NCBI RefSeq assembly: GCF_900167435.1 | Contig: NZ_FUWS01000017.1 | Coordinates: forward strand, 24,107 to 88,106 | Direction: 5' to 3' | DNA length: 64,000 bases | From: Marinactinospora thermotolerans DSM 45154 | Lineage (GTDB): Bacteria > Actinomycetota > Actinomycetes > Streptosporangiales > Streptosporangiaceae | Part shown: positions 1 to 8,632 of the stretch, one piece after another | Numbering within the stretch: position 1 is the first letter of the stretch | How the letters are laid out: each line of letters opens with the position of its first letter | Notes under the pieces: generated by a model | What the model saw: the letters and a program-made list of their open reading frames with translations, nothing else | What the model was told of the DNA's origin: nothing | Databases searched by the model: none | Program-made: the position numbers and the translations under genes

Positions 1-79
1 CCGGTGCGCGCCGCCCCCACCGGGACGGGACCGCGGACCGGCCGCCTAGGCCGGCCCCGAAAGGCAACGGCGCGTTCGT

Positions 80-115
80 CCCCGTCCCCGTCCGGCGCGC
101 CGGACGGGGACGGGG
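80..115 (-). terminator. Perfect palindrome after the DUF4097 gene
   Basis: Arms of 18 bases (80-97 and 98-115) are perfect reverse complements, so the whole 36 bases can form a very GC-rich hairpin with a minimal loop. It lies 8 bases beyond the stop codon at 124 of the minus-strand operon. There is no obvious U tract, as is common for actinobacterial terminators. Confidence 0.6.
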
Positions 116-123
116 AACAGGCG

Positions 124-1041
124 TCAGTCGGTCTCGACGGTGACCGACCCGGTGCTCGTGGAGGCGTCGATCACCTGCTCCGCGTTGCGGTCCACGCGCA
201 CGTGGATGTCGCGGTCACCGGTCCCGGAGTCGCCGATGACGTCGTACTCGCCCGCGGGCACCTGGACCATGACGTCACCGGTCGTGGTCTGAACCGAGAT
301 CCGCTCGAAGGGCGACGCCGTGCCGACGTGGACCTCCCCGGTCGTGGCCGCGACGGTGAGGGTGGTGAAGCCGCCGGGCGCGTCGATGTTGCCGGTCGTG
401 GCGCGCACCTCGGCGGTGGTGGCGGTGAAATCCTCCAGGTCGATGTCACCGGTCGTGCTCGTGGCGCGGACCACCTCGCCACGGCCCTCGGCGCTGATCT
501 CGCCAGTGGTGGTCCGCAGATCCAGGTCGCCCTCGACACCGGACAGCTCGACCTCGCCGGTTCCGGCGGTGACGGTGATGTTGGCGGCGACCCCCTCGAC
601 CTCGACGTCGCCGGTCTCGCTCTCCACCACCACCTCGACGCCCTCGGGCACCTCGACGGAGTAGTCGACGGCGCAGCCCCCGAACATCTGCCACCCGTCG
701 CAGTTCGCGGTGGCCCGCACCTCGTCGCCCTCCATGCCGACCCGCTCCGCGACCTCGGTGACGGGCGACTCGCGGGCCTCCCGCCCGACGACGACCTGGT
801 CGCCGCTGGTTCCGGTGATCTCCACGTCGCCGTTGGTCCGGTTCTGGATGACCACCCGCGCGGCCCCGTCGAAGGAGTCGACGCGCTCGGCGTGGTTGGT
901 GGAGAAGGAGGACAGGACGCTGGCCGCGGCGACGATCAGCGCCACGACGCCGACGACCGCGCCGATGAACAGCCAGCCGCTCCTGCGCCCGCGTGGTTCC
1001 TTGCTGGAGGAGGCGTACAGCCCCCGACCGGTGAACGTCAT
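124..1041 (-). CDS. DUF4097 (LiaG/LiaX-like beta-strand repeat) membrane-anchored protein
   Basis: The 305-residue protein has a short basic cytoplasmic start, one membrane segment (about residues 24-45) and then an extracytoplasmic region of repeated short beta strands such as ATTGEV and TTTGDV. This is the pattern of DUF4097 putative adhesins, relatives of LiaG and the C-terminal part of LiaX. It is the last gene of a kinase-regulator operon and its ATG overlaps the regulator stop by 4 bases (ATGA), so translation is probably coupled. In Firmicutes such proteins belong to envelope-stress modules; a similar role here is inference. Confidence 0.85.
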   Translation of the reverse strand: MTFTGRGLYASSSKEPRGRRSGWLFIGAVVGVVALIVAAASVLSSFSTNHAERVDSFDGAARVVIQNRTNGDVEITGTSGDQVVVGREARESPVTEVAERVGMEGDEVRATANCDGWQMFGGCAVDYSVEVPEGVEVVVESETGDVEVEGVAANITVTAGTGEVELSGVEGDLDLRTTTGEISAEGRGEVVRATSTTGDIDLEDFTATTAEVRATTGNIDAPGGFTTLTVAATTGEVHVGTASPFERISVQTTTGDVMVQVPAGEYDVIGDSGTGDRDIHVRVDRNAEQVIDASTSTGSVTVETD

Positions 1042-1760
1042 GGTCTCCCCTGCCTCGGGTCCGTCGGGAACGCGCCCCCGGGGCCGGCGGGCGCGGAATC
1101 TGGGTCGTGCGGGGCGCCCCCGCGCAGGTATTGCAGGACCGCCAGTACGCGGCGGTGCTCGTGGTCGTCGTGGCCCAGGTCGAGTTTGGTGAAGATGGCC
1201 CTGATGTGTTTCTCGACGGCGCGCTCCGAGACGAAGAGCCGGGCCGCGACGCCGGCGTTGTTGAGTCCCTCGGCCATCGCGGCCAGCACCTCGCCCTCGC
1301 GCGGGCTGAGCCGGTCGAGGGCGCTGTCCCGGTTACGGCTGAGCAGCTGTGCCACCACCTCCGGGTCGATGGCCGCGCCTCCCGAGGCGACGCGGCGCAG
1401 GGTCACGACGAACTCCTCGATGTCGGCGACCCTGTCCTTGAGCAGGTAGCCGATCCGGCCGGAGCCGCCGCCCAGTAGTTCGGCGGCGTAGCGTTCGACC
1501 ACGTGCTGGGAGAGCATCACCACCGCCACCCCGGGATGCTCGCGGCGGATGCGGACCGCGGCGTGCATGCCCTCCTCGGAGTAGGTGGGGGGCATCCGGA
1601 TGTCGACGATGCACAGGTCCACGTCGGGGTGCCGCTCGACGGCGGCGAGCAGTTCCTCGGCGTCCCCCACGGCGGTGACGACCTCGATCCCCTCGTCCTC
1701 CAGGAGCTTGACCATGCCGCTGCGCAGCAGCACGGAGTCCTCCGCGACGATGACGCGCAC
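1038..1760 (-). CDS. NarL/LuxR-family response regulator
   Basis: This 240-residue regulator has an N-terminal receiver domain (residues 1-125, acidic pocket AED at 6-8, phospho-acceptor Asp53 in VDIRMPP) and a C-terminal LuxR-type HTH (LSPREGEVLAAMAEGLNN...). It starts at a GTG two bases after the kinase stop codon, which identifies that kinase as its partner. The region between the domains contains a Gly-rich GGGSG segment. It probably controls its own operon, including the DUF4097 gene; the target sites are not visible. Confidence 0.9.
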   Translation of the reverse strand: MRVIVAEDSVLLRSGMVKLLEDEGIEVVTAVGDAEELLAAVERHPDVDLCIVDIRMPPTYSEEGMHAAVRIRREHPGVAVVMLSQHVVERYAAELLGGGSGRIGYLLKDRVADIEEFVVTLRRVASGGAAIDPEVVAQLLSRNRDSALDRLSPREGEVLAAMAEGLNNAGVAARLFVSERAVEKHIRAIFTKLDLGHDDHEHRRVLAVLQYLRGGAPHDPDSAPAGPGGAFPTDPRQGRP

Positions 1761-1762
1761 GT

Positions 1763-3127
1763 CTATGCCTCCCAGGGGATGTCGGCGGTGAGGACGGTCC
1801 CTCCGCCCTCGGGGCTGTCGACGCTCAGCGCGCCGTCGACCGCGTCGACCCGGTCCCACAGGCCGTACAGCCCGGTCCCGCGGTCGGGGTCGGCGCCGCC
1901 CCGCCCGTCGTCGGTGACGGTGAGCCGCAGCAGGTCGCCGGCGCGCCGGCGCACGCGCTCGGCGCGGACCGTGATTGTGGACGCGTCCGCGTGCTTGGCG
2001 ACGTTGGTGAGCGCCTCGCAGGCGACGTAGTAGGCGACCCCCTCGGCGCGCGCCGAGGGGCGGGTGGGCAGATCGACCTCGACCCGCACCGGGATCGGGC
2101 AGCGCCCGGCGGCCACGGGCAGGGCGGCCTCCAGCCCGTGGTCGGTGAGGACCCTGGGGTGCAGGCCGCGCGCGACCTCGCGCAGTTCGGCCATGACGGC
2201 CTTGGTCTCCTGGCGCGCCTCTTCGACCAGGGCCCGCGCCTGGTCGGGGTCGCGGTCGAACTTGGCCCGCGCCCGGGTCAGCGTCATGGTGACGGCGAGC
2301 AGCCGTTGCTGGGCGCCGTCGTGGAGGTCGCGTTCGATGCGGCGGCGTTCGGCTTCGGCGGCGTCGACCATCCGCAGCCGGCTGTCGCGCAGCTGGAGCA
2401 GGCGGCGGCGCACCCGCGCCTCGGGGGCGTCGAAGAGCGGACTGCGGACGACCAGGTTCTCCAGGTCCACCAGCGCCGGGGCGACCCGCACGCCGACGAA
2501 CGCGGCCGCCGGGCCGACGACGAGGACGGCGAGCGGGCCGGTGATCAGGGGGTCGCCGAGGGCCGTCGCCAGGGAGTCGTACACCACCGCGTAGCCGACG
2601 CCCATGAGGGCGCCCAGCGTCGCGCCGGTCCCGTAGGCGGCCAGGCCGAGCGCGAGCGCCCCCGCGGCCAGCCCGTAGGCGCCGATGACGGTGCTGTGCA
2701 GGACGCACGACCACGCCTCGCGGCCGTAGAGGAGGACCAGCCATCGCCAGGGGGCGACCGGCGTGGGCGAGAGGGGCTCGGTGACGACGGGAAGCGGCGT
2801 GTCGCCCAGGCGGACCCGCTGGATCCAGCGGTTGATCCGGGCCAGCAGAGTGGCGGCGGGGGCCAGGACCCCGCCCCACAACATGAGGATGTTGGCCAGG
2901 ATCCCCCAGCGCCACTCTCCGCCGGGCGGGGCGAACAGCTCGCGGGAGAACATGTCGGCGCCGACCAGGAGCAGCAGCGCGGGAAACAGGTAGAGCAGGG
3001 ACAGCGCCAGCGAGGTGAGCAGGTGCAGCACCGCGACGAGCCGCTCGCGGGGGGACCGGTGCGCCGTGATCCCGTCGAACACCGGTTTCAGCCACGTCAT
3101 GGCCGTCACCGGTCGCGTGGTCGCCAT
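1763..3127 (-). CDS. Sensor histidine kinase, HisKA_3 type
   Basis: A 454-residue membrane kinase. Hydrophobic segments lie at about residues 35-58, 78-96, 143-164, 168-186 and 196-220, and there is no large extracellular domain. The dimerization/phosphotransfer region has RDLHDGAQQR with His269, and the ATPase domain ends in DDGRGG and GTGLYGLWDRV motifs. This is the HisKA_3 class that pairs with NarL-type regulators. It opens the kinase-regulator-DUF4097 operon. A second in-frame ATG (residue 10) is an alternative start. Small intramembrane sensor regions of this type often sense envelope stress; the signal is not deducible here. Confidence 0.9.
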   Translation of the reverse strand: MATTRPVTAMTWLKPVFDGITAHRSPRERLVAVLHLLTSLALSLLYLFPALLLLVGADMFSRELFAPPGGEWRWGILANILMLWGGVLAPAATLLARINRWIQRVRLGDTPLPVVTEPLSPTPVAPWRWLVLLYGREAWSCVLHSTVIGAYGLAAGALALGLAAYGTGATLGALMGVGYAVVYDSLATALGDPLITGPLAVLVVGPAAAFVGVRVAPALVDLENLVVRSPLFDAPEARVRRRLLQLRDSRLRMVDAAEAERRRIERDLHDGAQQRLLAVTMTLTRARAKFDRDPDQARALVEEARQETKAVMAELREVARGLHPRVLTDHGLEAALPVAAGRCPIPVRVEVDLPTRPSARAEGVAYYVACEALTNVAKHADASTITVRAERVRRRAGDLLRLTVTDDGRGGADPDRGTGLYGLWDRVDAVDGALSVDSPEGGGTVLTADIPWEA

Positions 3128-3355
3128 GCGCCCCGTCCTCCCTCCGATCCTCCTCCACGTTAGGTCTTCGGTGGAAGGACGGCGATGACACGACCACGTG
3201 GAGGCGGAGTAGTGCTGGCACGACCCCGAGGTGACATGGCGTGACGTGCGGCGTTCGCTGGGAGCCGGTGCCCGTCCGCGTCACGGGGACGCCCTGGGCA
3301 CACGCGAGGGCTTTTCCCCCTTTCCATAGGCATCTGCGAGGGATACGTTTGCCTC

Positions 3356-3766
3356 GTGCCGAATTTCCGTATCAGCGAGGTCGCCGAACTCGTCGGCGTG
3401 AGCGGTGACACGGTCCGCCGCTGGGTGGACTCCGGGCGCCTGTCCGCCGTGCGCGACGAACACGGGCACCGGCTCGTCGACGGCGCCGCCCTGGCCGCCT
3501 TCATGCGTGAGGGCGCGGACGAGGATCCGGCCCGGCGCTCCTCCTCCGCGCGCAACCGCTTCCGCGGTCTGGTGACGGACGTGCGCCGGGACGGGGTCAT
3601 GGCGCACGTGGAGATCCAGGCCGGCCCTCACCGGGTGGTGTCGCTCATGAGCCGTGAGGCGGCCGACGAGTTGGGGTTGGAGGTGGGGGCCCCGGCCACC
3701 GCGATCGTCAAGTCGACCGCCGTCATCGTGGAAACCGGCTCGTCCTCGGGAGCGCGCCATGCCTGA
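3356..3766 (+). CDS. HTH plus Mop (TOBE) molybdate-binding protein
   Basis: The 136-residue product has a MerR/excisionase-type helix-turn-helix (RISEVAELVGVSGDTVRRWVD, residues 4-24) followed by a Mop/TOBE domain (about 65-130, SARNRFRGLVTDV... then LEVGAPATAIVKST). Mop domains bind molybdate or tungstate. The GTG start follows directly after the divergent intergenic region. It lies at the head of modABC and overlaps modA by 8 bases. It may be a molybdate store, a ModE-like regulator, or both. Confidence 0.85.
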   Translation: MPNFRISEVAELVGVSGDTVRRWVDSGRLSAVRDEHGHRLVDGAALAAFMREGADEDPARRSSSARNRFRGLVTDVRRDGVMAHVEIQAGPHRVVSLMSREAADELGLEVGAPATAIVKSTAVIVETGSSSGARHA

Positions 3767-4568
3767 CCGCTCCGGCTCCCCCGCCCCTGGCCGCCGCGCG
3801 GCGCTCGCCGCCGCCCTCCTGCTGTCCGTGGTGGCGGCCTGCGCCCCGGTCGAGGAGGGCGCGGACGGCGCCACCTCAACGGACGCCTCCGCCGAGCGCA
3901 CGCTGACGGTGTTCGCGGCGGCGTCGTTGACCGGCTCCTTCGAGGAACTGGCCGAACGGTTCGAGGACGGCCACGCCGGCACCCGCGTCGAGTTCAACTT
4001 CGCCGGCAGCTCCGACCTGGCCGCGCAGATCGCCGCGGGGGCGCCCGCCGACGTGTTCGCCTCCGCGAACACGTCCACCATGCGGCGCGCCGTCGAGACC
4101 GGCGCCATCGCGGGAGAACCGGAGGTCTTCGCCCGTAACGTCATGGAGATCGCCGTCCCCGCGGGCAACCCCGCCCGGATCGAGGACCTGGACGACCTGG
4201 CGCGCGCGGACGTGAAGGTCGCCCTCTGCGCGGAGGAGGTGCCCTGCGGCACCGCGGCGCGCACCGCCCTGGAGGAGGCCGGGGTGCAGGTCGACCCGGT
4301 CACCCTGGAACAGGACGTCAAGGCGGCGTTGACCAAGGTCCGCCTGAACGAGGTGGACGCGGCACTGGTGTACCGGACCGACGTGCGGGAGGCCGGCGAC
4401 GCGGTCGAGGGGATCTCCTTCCCCGAAGCGCGGTCCGCCGTCAACGACTACCCGATCGCGGTCGTGGCCGAGTCCGCCCAGGCCGACCTCGCCGAGGCGT
4501 GGGTGGGGCTGGTGACCTCCGACGAAGGGCGCGCGGTCCTCCTCGACGCGGGGTTCCAGGCACCGTGA
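3759..4568 (+). CDS. modA: Molybdate ABC transporter substrate-binding lipoprotein ModA
   Basis: A 269-residue lipoprotein: signal peptide with lipobox VVAAC, then the type II periplasmic-binding fold typical of ModA. Recognisable elements are LTVFAAASLTGSFEEL, the substrate-contact stretch FNFAGSSDLAAQI, and GAPADVFASAN. The ATG sits inside the upstream stop (ATGCCTGA), so it is translationally coupled to the Mop protein. It delivers molybdate or tungstate to ModB/ModC. Confidence 0.95.
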   Translation: MPDRSGSPAPGRRAALAAALLLSVVAACAPVEEGADGATSTDASAERTLTVFAAASLTGSFEELAERFEDGHAGTRVEFNFAGSSDLAAQIAAGAPADVFASANTSTMRRAVETGAIAGEPEVFARNVMEIAVPAGNPARIEDLDDLARADVKVALCAEEVPCGTAARTALEEAGVQVDPVTLEQDVKAALTKVRLNEVDAALVYRTDVREAGDAVEGISFPEARSAVNDYPIAVVAESAQADLAEAWVGLVTSDEGRAVLLDAGFQAP

Positions 4569-5398
4569 CCGGGACGGGCCCGACGTCCGGACCGCCGCGC
4601 CGGGGGCGGCCGGCGGCCCGACGGCGCTTCCCCTGGCTCCTGGCGGTACCGGCGGCGCTGGGGTTCGCGTTCCTGATCCTGCCGTTCCTGGGGCTGCTGG
4701 CGCGCACCCCGTGGTCCACGCTCGGCACGCGCCTGCTGATGCCCGAGGTCCGCGACGCCCTGCTGCTGTCGTTGGGGACGGCGACCGTGACGACGGCGAT
4801 CGCGCTGGTGCTGGGGGTGCCCTTGGCCTGGCTGCTGGCGCGGACCGAGTTTCCCGGGCGGGGGATCGTGCGCGCCTTGGTGACGGTCCCCCTGGTCATT
4901 CCTCCGGTGGTGGGCGGTGTGGCGCTGCTGCTCGCCCTCGGCCGCAACGGCGTCGTCGGCCGTCCCCTCTACGAGTGGACGGGCTACTCCCTGCCCTTCA
5001 CCACGGCGGCGGTCGTGGTGGCGCAGCTGTTCGTCGCCATGCCGTTCCTGGTCATCAGCGTCGAGGGGGCGTTGCGCGGCGCGGATCGGCGCTACGAGGA
5101 GGCGGCGGCGACATTGGGCGCGTCGCGCGCGACGATCTTTCGGCGGGTGACCCTGCCGATGGTCGGGCCGGGCGTGCTGGCGGGCGCCGTGCTGTGCTGG
5201 TCGCGGGCGCTCGGCGAGTTCGGGGCGACGATCATGTTCGCCGGCAACTTCCCGGGCCGCACCCAGACCATGCCCCTCGCGGTCTACCTGGCGATGCAGC
5301 AGAGCCCCGAGGGCGCGGTCGTGCTCAGCCTGGTCCTGCTGGTGGTGTCGCTGGCGATCCTGATCGGGTTGCGCGACCGCTGGGTGGGCACGCCGTGA
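4565..5398 (+). CDS. modB: Molybdate ABC transporter permease ModB
   Basis: A 277-residue permease with about six membrane segments. The EAA loop (RRYEEAAATLGASRATIFRRVTLP) near residue 180 is the docking site for ModC. The GTG start overlaps the modA stop as GTGA, giving a protein that begins VTGTGPTSGPP; starts further upstream lie inside modA and lack support. It forms the membrane channel of the ModABC importer. Confidence 0.95.
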   Translation: MTGTGPTSGPPRRGRPAARRRFPWLLAVPAALGFAFLILPFLGLLARTPWSTLGTRLLMPEVRDALLLSLGTATVTTAIALVLGVPLAWLLARTEFPGRGIVRALVTVPLVIPPVVGGVALLLALGRNGVVGRPLYEWTGYSLPFTTAAVVVAQLFVAMPFLVISVEGALRGADRRYEEAAATLGASRATIFRRVTLPMVGPGVLAGAVLCWSRALGEFGATIMFAGNFPGRTQTMPLAVYLAMQQSPEGAVVLSLVLLVVSLAILIGLRDRWVGTP

Positions 5399-6453
5399 GG
5401 CCCGACGCCGCCCTGTCGGCCCGCCTGGTCGTGGAGCGCGCGGGTTTCCGCCTGGACGCCGGGCTGGAGGCGGACCCGGGGGAGGTGGTGGCCCTGCTGG
5501 GCCCCAACGGCGCGGGCAAGTCCACGGCGCTGCGGGCCCTGGCCGGGCTGGTCCCCCTGTCGTCGGGGCACGTCACCGTGGAGGGGACGGACCTGACCAC
5601 CACCCCGACCGAGCACCGGCCGATCGGCATGGTCTTCCAGGACTACCTGCTGTTCGGCCACATGAGCGCGTTGGACAACGTCGCGTTCGGGCCGCGCTGT
5701 CAGGGGGTGGGCCGGGCCCGCGCACGCGCGTTGGCGGCCGACCTGCTCGACCGGTTCGGGCTGTCCGACCAGGCCCGGCTCCGGCCGCGCGAGCTGTCGG
5801 GCGGTCAGGCGCAACGGGTGGCGTTGGCCCGCGCGCTGGCGGCACGGCCGCGGCTCCTGCTCTTGGACGAGCCGCTGGCCGCGTTGGACGCGCACACCCG
5901 TGTAGCGGTCCGCTCCCGCCTGCGCGGGGACCTGGCGGACTTCGACGGCGCGACCGTTCTCGTCACGCACGATCCGCTGGACGCGATGGTGCTGGCCGAC
6001 CGGGTGACGGTCATCGAGAACGGCGCGGTCGTGCAGCAGGGCCGGCCCGCCGACATCGCCCGGCGTCCGCGTACCGCTTATGTGGCCCGGCTGGTCGGGC
6101 TGAACCTGTATCGGGGTGTCGCCTCGGGAACGCGGGTGGAGGTGCGGGTGGCCGACGGAGGGCCGGTCGAGGTGACGATCGCCGAAAGGCGGTACGGCGA
6201 CGTGTTCGTCGCCTTTGCTCCGCGCGCGGTGGCCCTGTATCGGGAGCGTCCTGGCGGTTCGCCGCGTAACGCCTGGCCGGCGCGGATCGACGGCGTCGAG
6301 CGTTTCGGCGACCAGGTCCGGGTGCACCTCGACGGCGATCTCCCCTTGAGCGCCGACGTCACCCCGGCGGCCCTGGCCGAACTGGGTCTGGGGGTCGGTG
6401 ACCGGATCTGGGCGGGGGTCAAGGCGATGGAGATCGCGGCATATCAAGCCTGA
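5395..6453 (+). CDS. modC: Molybdate ABC transporter ATPase ModC
   Basis: A 352-residue ATPase with Walker A GPNGAGKST, Q-loop FQDY, signature LSGGQAQR, Walker B LLLLDEP and the switch His in VTHDP. A C-terminal extension of about 120 residues (from about 225) is the regulatory TOBE-type domain of ModC. GTG start, overlapping the modB stop by 4 bases. It powers molybdate import for molybdoenzymes. Confidence 0.93.
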   Translation: MRPDAALSARLVVERAGFRLDAGLEADPGEVVALLGPNGAGKSTALRALAGLVPLSSGHVTVEGTDLTTTPTEHRPIGMVFQDYLLFGHMSALDNVAFGPRCQGVGRARARALAADLLDRFGLSDQARLRPRELSGGQAQRVALARALAARPRLLLLDEPLAALDAHTRVAVRSRLRGDLADFDGATVLVTHDPLDAMVLADRVTVIENGAVVQQGRPADIARRPRTAYVARLVGLNLYRGVASGTRVEVRVADGGPVEVTIAERRYGDVFVAFAPRAVALYRERPGGSPRNAWPARIDGVERFGDQVRVHLDGDLPLSADVTPAALAELGLGVGDRIWAGVKAMEIAAYQA

Positions 6454-6514
6454 ATCGCCCACCAGTCCACTTTTCACCGTAAAAGACCGGCCATAGAACC
6501 GCGTGTCGATGCGC

Positions 6515-6558
6515 TTCTGATCACGGGAGGGCTGGGGTACGCTTCCCGCGAGTGATCA
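6515..6558 (+). promoter_or_regulatory. Candidate promoter with paired TGATCA sites
   Basis: TTCTGA (6515-6520) and TACGCT (6538-6543) are separated by 17 bases and read towards the secreted-protein gene at 6598. The palindrome TGATCA occurs twice, at 6518-6523 (overlapping the -35) and 6553-6558 (just after the likely transcription start). A repressor bound to both copies would block the promoter. This is inferred from spacing only. Confidence 0.4.
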
Positions 6559-6597
6559 CTCTACGCAACAATTCAGTTACATAGCGAGAGGAACAGC

Positions 6598-6972
6598 ATG
6601 TCCCTGCAGCGCATCGTCGCGTCCGCTCTGCTCACCGCCGTCGCCGGCGCCTCCTTCGGCCTCCTGGGCGGCGCGCCCGCTTTCGCCGCGGAGGGCGCCC
6701 ACACCTCCGACGGTTACTGCGCGAAGGCCGAGGAAGAGCGGAAGAAGGGCTACTGCGAGGAGAAGGACAAGGAGGAGGACAAGGACAAGGGCCACCACGG
6801 TCACGGCAAGGAAGAGGACAAGGGCAAGGACAAGGGCCACCACGGCTACGACAAGGACAAGGCCGAACACGACAAGGACAAGGGCAAGGGCAAGGAAGAC
6901 GACAAGAAGGGCAAGGACAAGGGCCACCACGGTTACGGCCACGACCACGACCACGAGCACAGCCACTCCTGA
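6598..6972 (+). CDS. Secreted Lys/Asp/Glu/His-rich repeat protein
   Basis: A 124-residue protein with a clear Sec signal peptide (about residues 1-31, APAFAA) and a mature part almost entirely of K, D, E, G and H. The unit DKGHHGYxK or DKGHHGHGK recurs about three times and the C terminus is HDHDHEHSHS. Only two cysteines are present (about 40 and 52). His clusters of this kind bind divalent metals such as Zn, Ni or Cu, so a metal buffer is plausible but unproven. A GAGAGGAAC ribosome site precedes the ATG. I recognise no named family. It directly follows modABC but has its own promoter. Confidence 0.8.
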   Translation: MSLQRIVASALLTAVAGASFGLLGGAPAFAAEGAHTSDGYCAKAEEERKKGYCEEKDKEEDKDKGHHGHGKEEDKGKDKGHHGYDKDKAEHDKDKGKGKEDDKKGKDKGHHGYGHDHDHEHSHS

Positions 6973-7101
6973 GACACCCTGCCCCGGGGTACCGGCGGAA
7001 ACTCCCCGGTGACGTCCGCGACGCCGCCGCACGCGGCCATCGATCCCTGAAAGACGGCTCGCACCGACGTCACGCCCATGAGCCCGGCCCCCAGCGCGCA
7101 A

Positions 7102-7174
7102 CGGCCCCGGTGCCGAGGTCGATGACCTCGGCACCGGGGCCGCCGCCGTCTGCGGTCCGCCGGACCGCAGACGG
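7102..7174. terminator. Two adjacent strong hairpins (bidirectional terminator)
   Basis: The first hairpin spans 7102-7142 (19-base arms around a 3-base loop GAT). The second spans 7146-7174 (14-base arms). They lie between the converging genes that end at 6972 (plus) and 7175 (minus) and could end transcription from both sides. Confidence 0.75.
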
Positions 7175-7609
7175 CTAGTCGCCCTCGACGAGGCGCTTGA
7201 GACGCGGAAGGGTCCGTTCGATCCCGCGCGCGTTGCGCGCCGGAGCGCCGATCAGCTGGTAGACGAAGGCGCCGGCGTAGGAGTAGTCGAAGGTCTCGGT
7301 CACCAGCGTGCCGCCCTCCTCCAGCGGCTCCAGCCGCCAACGCCAACGGTGCGGTCCCGCGTGCCGCCAGGCGATGAGCCGCCCCTCCTCGAACTCCACC
7401 ACGCGGTTGGTCATGCGGTAGGGGAGCCCGAGCCGCATCTCCATCCCGAACGTGTCGTCGAGGGCGAGCCGTTGCGGGCCGTGCACCACGCCCTGCACAC
7501 TGCCCGAACCGTCGAAACGGGGGTGCTGTCGGGGGTCGGCGAGGAGGTCGAAGATCTTCTCCGCCGGGGCATCGACCACGATGCTCCGCGAAACCTGGTG
7601 TCTGGCCAT
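7175..7609 (-). CDS. SRPBCC (START/Bet v 1-like) family protein
   Basis: A 144-residue protein with the SRPBCC pattern: N-terminal VSRSIVVDAPAEKIFDLLADP, a central beta sheet rich in W/R (HRWRWRLEP), and a C-terminal helix (ARNARGIERTLPRLKRLVEG). This fold binds hydrophobic ligands; substrate and reaction cannot be read from the sequence. The ATG at 7609 begins the conserved domain, so the longer upstream frame was trimmed. Confidence 0.85.
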   Translation of the reverse strand: MARHQVSRSIVVDAPAEKIFDLLADPRQHPRFDGSGSVQGVVHGPQRLALDDTFGMEMRLGLPYRMTNRVVEFEEGRLIAWRHAGPHRWRWRLEPLEEGGTLVTETFDYSYAGAFVYQLIGAPARNARGIERTLPRLKRLVEGD

Positions 7610-7705
7610 GTCTGCACGTTCTCCGGTCGGTGCGTCCGGGACCGCGGGCCGGGCCCGGCTCGTCGCCACTCTATCGACGGCGATCCCGAGCGCCCCCACG
7701 CCCCG

Positions 7706-8632
7706 TCACTCCCGGGGACCGTACCGTTCGAGTCCGGCGAGCCCTCCTCCCGCCGCCGGAAGGTGCACCACCCAGAACGCCCCCTTCGCGAGTTCGGGAT
7801 CGGCGGGCGGGGTGGTACCGGCCGTCGCCTCGGCCACCAGGTCGGGAACCAGCTCGCCGTGCGTGCAGACCAGCACGGGGGTGCGCCGCGCGAGGAGCGC
7901 CGCGAAGGCGGCGCGGGCCGCGGCGCGGTCGAACGGGTCGCGGGCATCGCCCGTCCCCACCGTGAACGCCGGCTCGCCCCGGACCGTCGCGGCGGTACGG
8001 GCCTGGTAGGGCCGGACCGTCTCGACGCAGCGCGACGCGGTCGAGGTGACGACGGGCGGCGCGCCGAAGGTCTCCAGCACCTCGGCCAGCCTCCGCGCGT
8101 CGTCCCGGCCGGTGTCGTCCAGGGGACGCCTGAGGTCGTCGCCGTCCCAGGCGCGCTTGTCGCCGGCCGAGGCGTGTCGGAGCAGGATGACGGGGACGGT
8201 CGCGCTGGGCCGGGCCGCGAGGTCGGCGAGGACCTCCCGCTCCGCCGCCGTCACCCGGTCGCGGGCCGCGGTCAACGGCGTCCAGACGGCCTCGCCGCCG
8301 CGCCCGACGACGGTGGGGCGGGCGGGCGGCGCCGCAGCCGACCACCACCTGACCGGAGCGGACCGCCCCAGCGAGACGGCGGGGGACAGCCTCGGCCCCA
8401 GGACCGGCCGGACCCCGGCCTGCTCGGCGAGCACCCGCGCCACGGCGGTGAGCGGGTGCTCGTGCCGGCCGGACGCGCCGCGCGGCAGCGCCCATCCGCC
8501 GCGACCGGGACGGCGCACGAGCGCCACCTCGCGTTCGGCCGCGCCCGGACGCCACAGAACCGCGCCGACCTCGCGCGCGGGCGACGGGCGCGAAGCCGTC
8601 CCCGCCACGGCGGACCCGCGCGGATCACCCAT
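7706..8632 (-). CDS. Nudix / histidine-phosphatase fusion, MutT1-like, with degenerate Nudix box
   Basis: A 308-residue two-domain protein: Nudix fold (about 20-135) and histidine phosphatase fold (about 148-300, RHA motif in LLRHASAG, second His in CTHGE). Mycobacterial MutT1 has this architecture and hydrolyses 8-oxo-GTP and diadenosine polyphosphates. Here the Nudix box reads RVLAEQ where the consensus is REUxEE, so two metal-binding Glu residues are missing; that half may be inactive or altered. The start overlaps the ppk stop by 8 bases, matching the frequent ppk-mutT1 linkage in actinobacteria. Confidence 0.88.
   Translation of the reverse strand: MGDPRGSAVAGTASRPSPAREVGAVLWRPGAAEREVALVRRPGRGGWALPRGASGRHEHPLTAVARVLAEQAGVRPVLGPRLSPAVSLGRSAPVRWWSAAAPPARPTVVGRGGEAVWTPLTAARDRVTAAEREVLADLAARPSATVPVILLRHASAGDKRAWDGDDLRRPLDDTGRDDARRLAEVLETFGAPPVVTSTASRCVETVRPYQARTAATVRGEPAFTVGTGDARDPFDRAAARAAFAALLARRTPVLVCTHGELVPDLVAEATAGTTPPADPELAKGAFWVVHLPAAGGGLAGLERYGPRE

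Noticed and set aside
3128..3355. Molybdenum-cofactor riboswitch upstream of the mod genes
   Set aside because: The space is short, shared with a divergent kinase gene, and no convincing conserved RNA structure could be recognised by eye.
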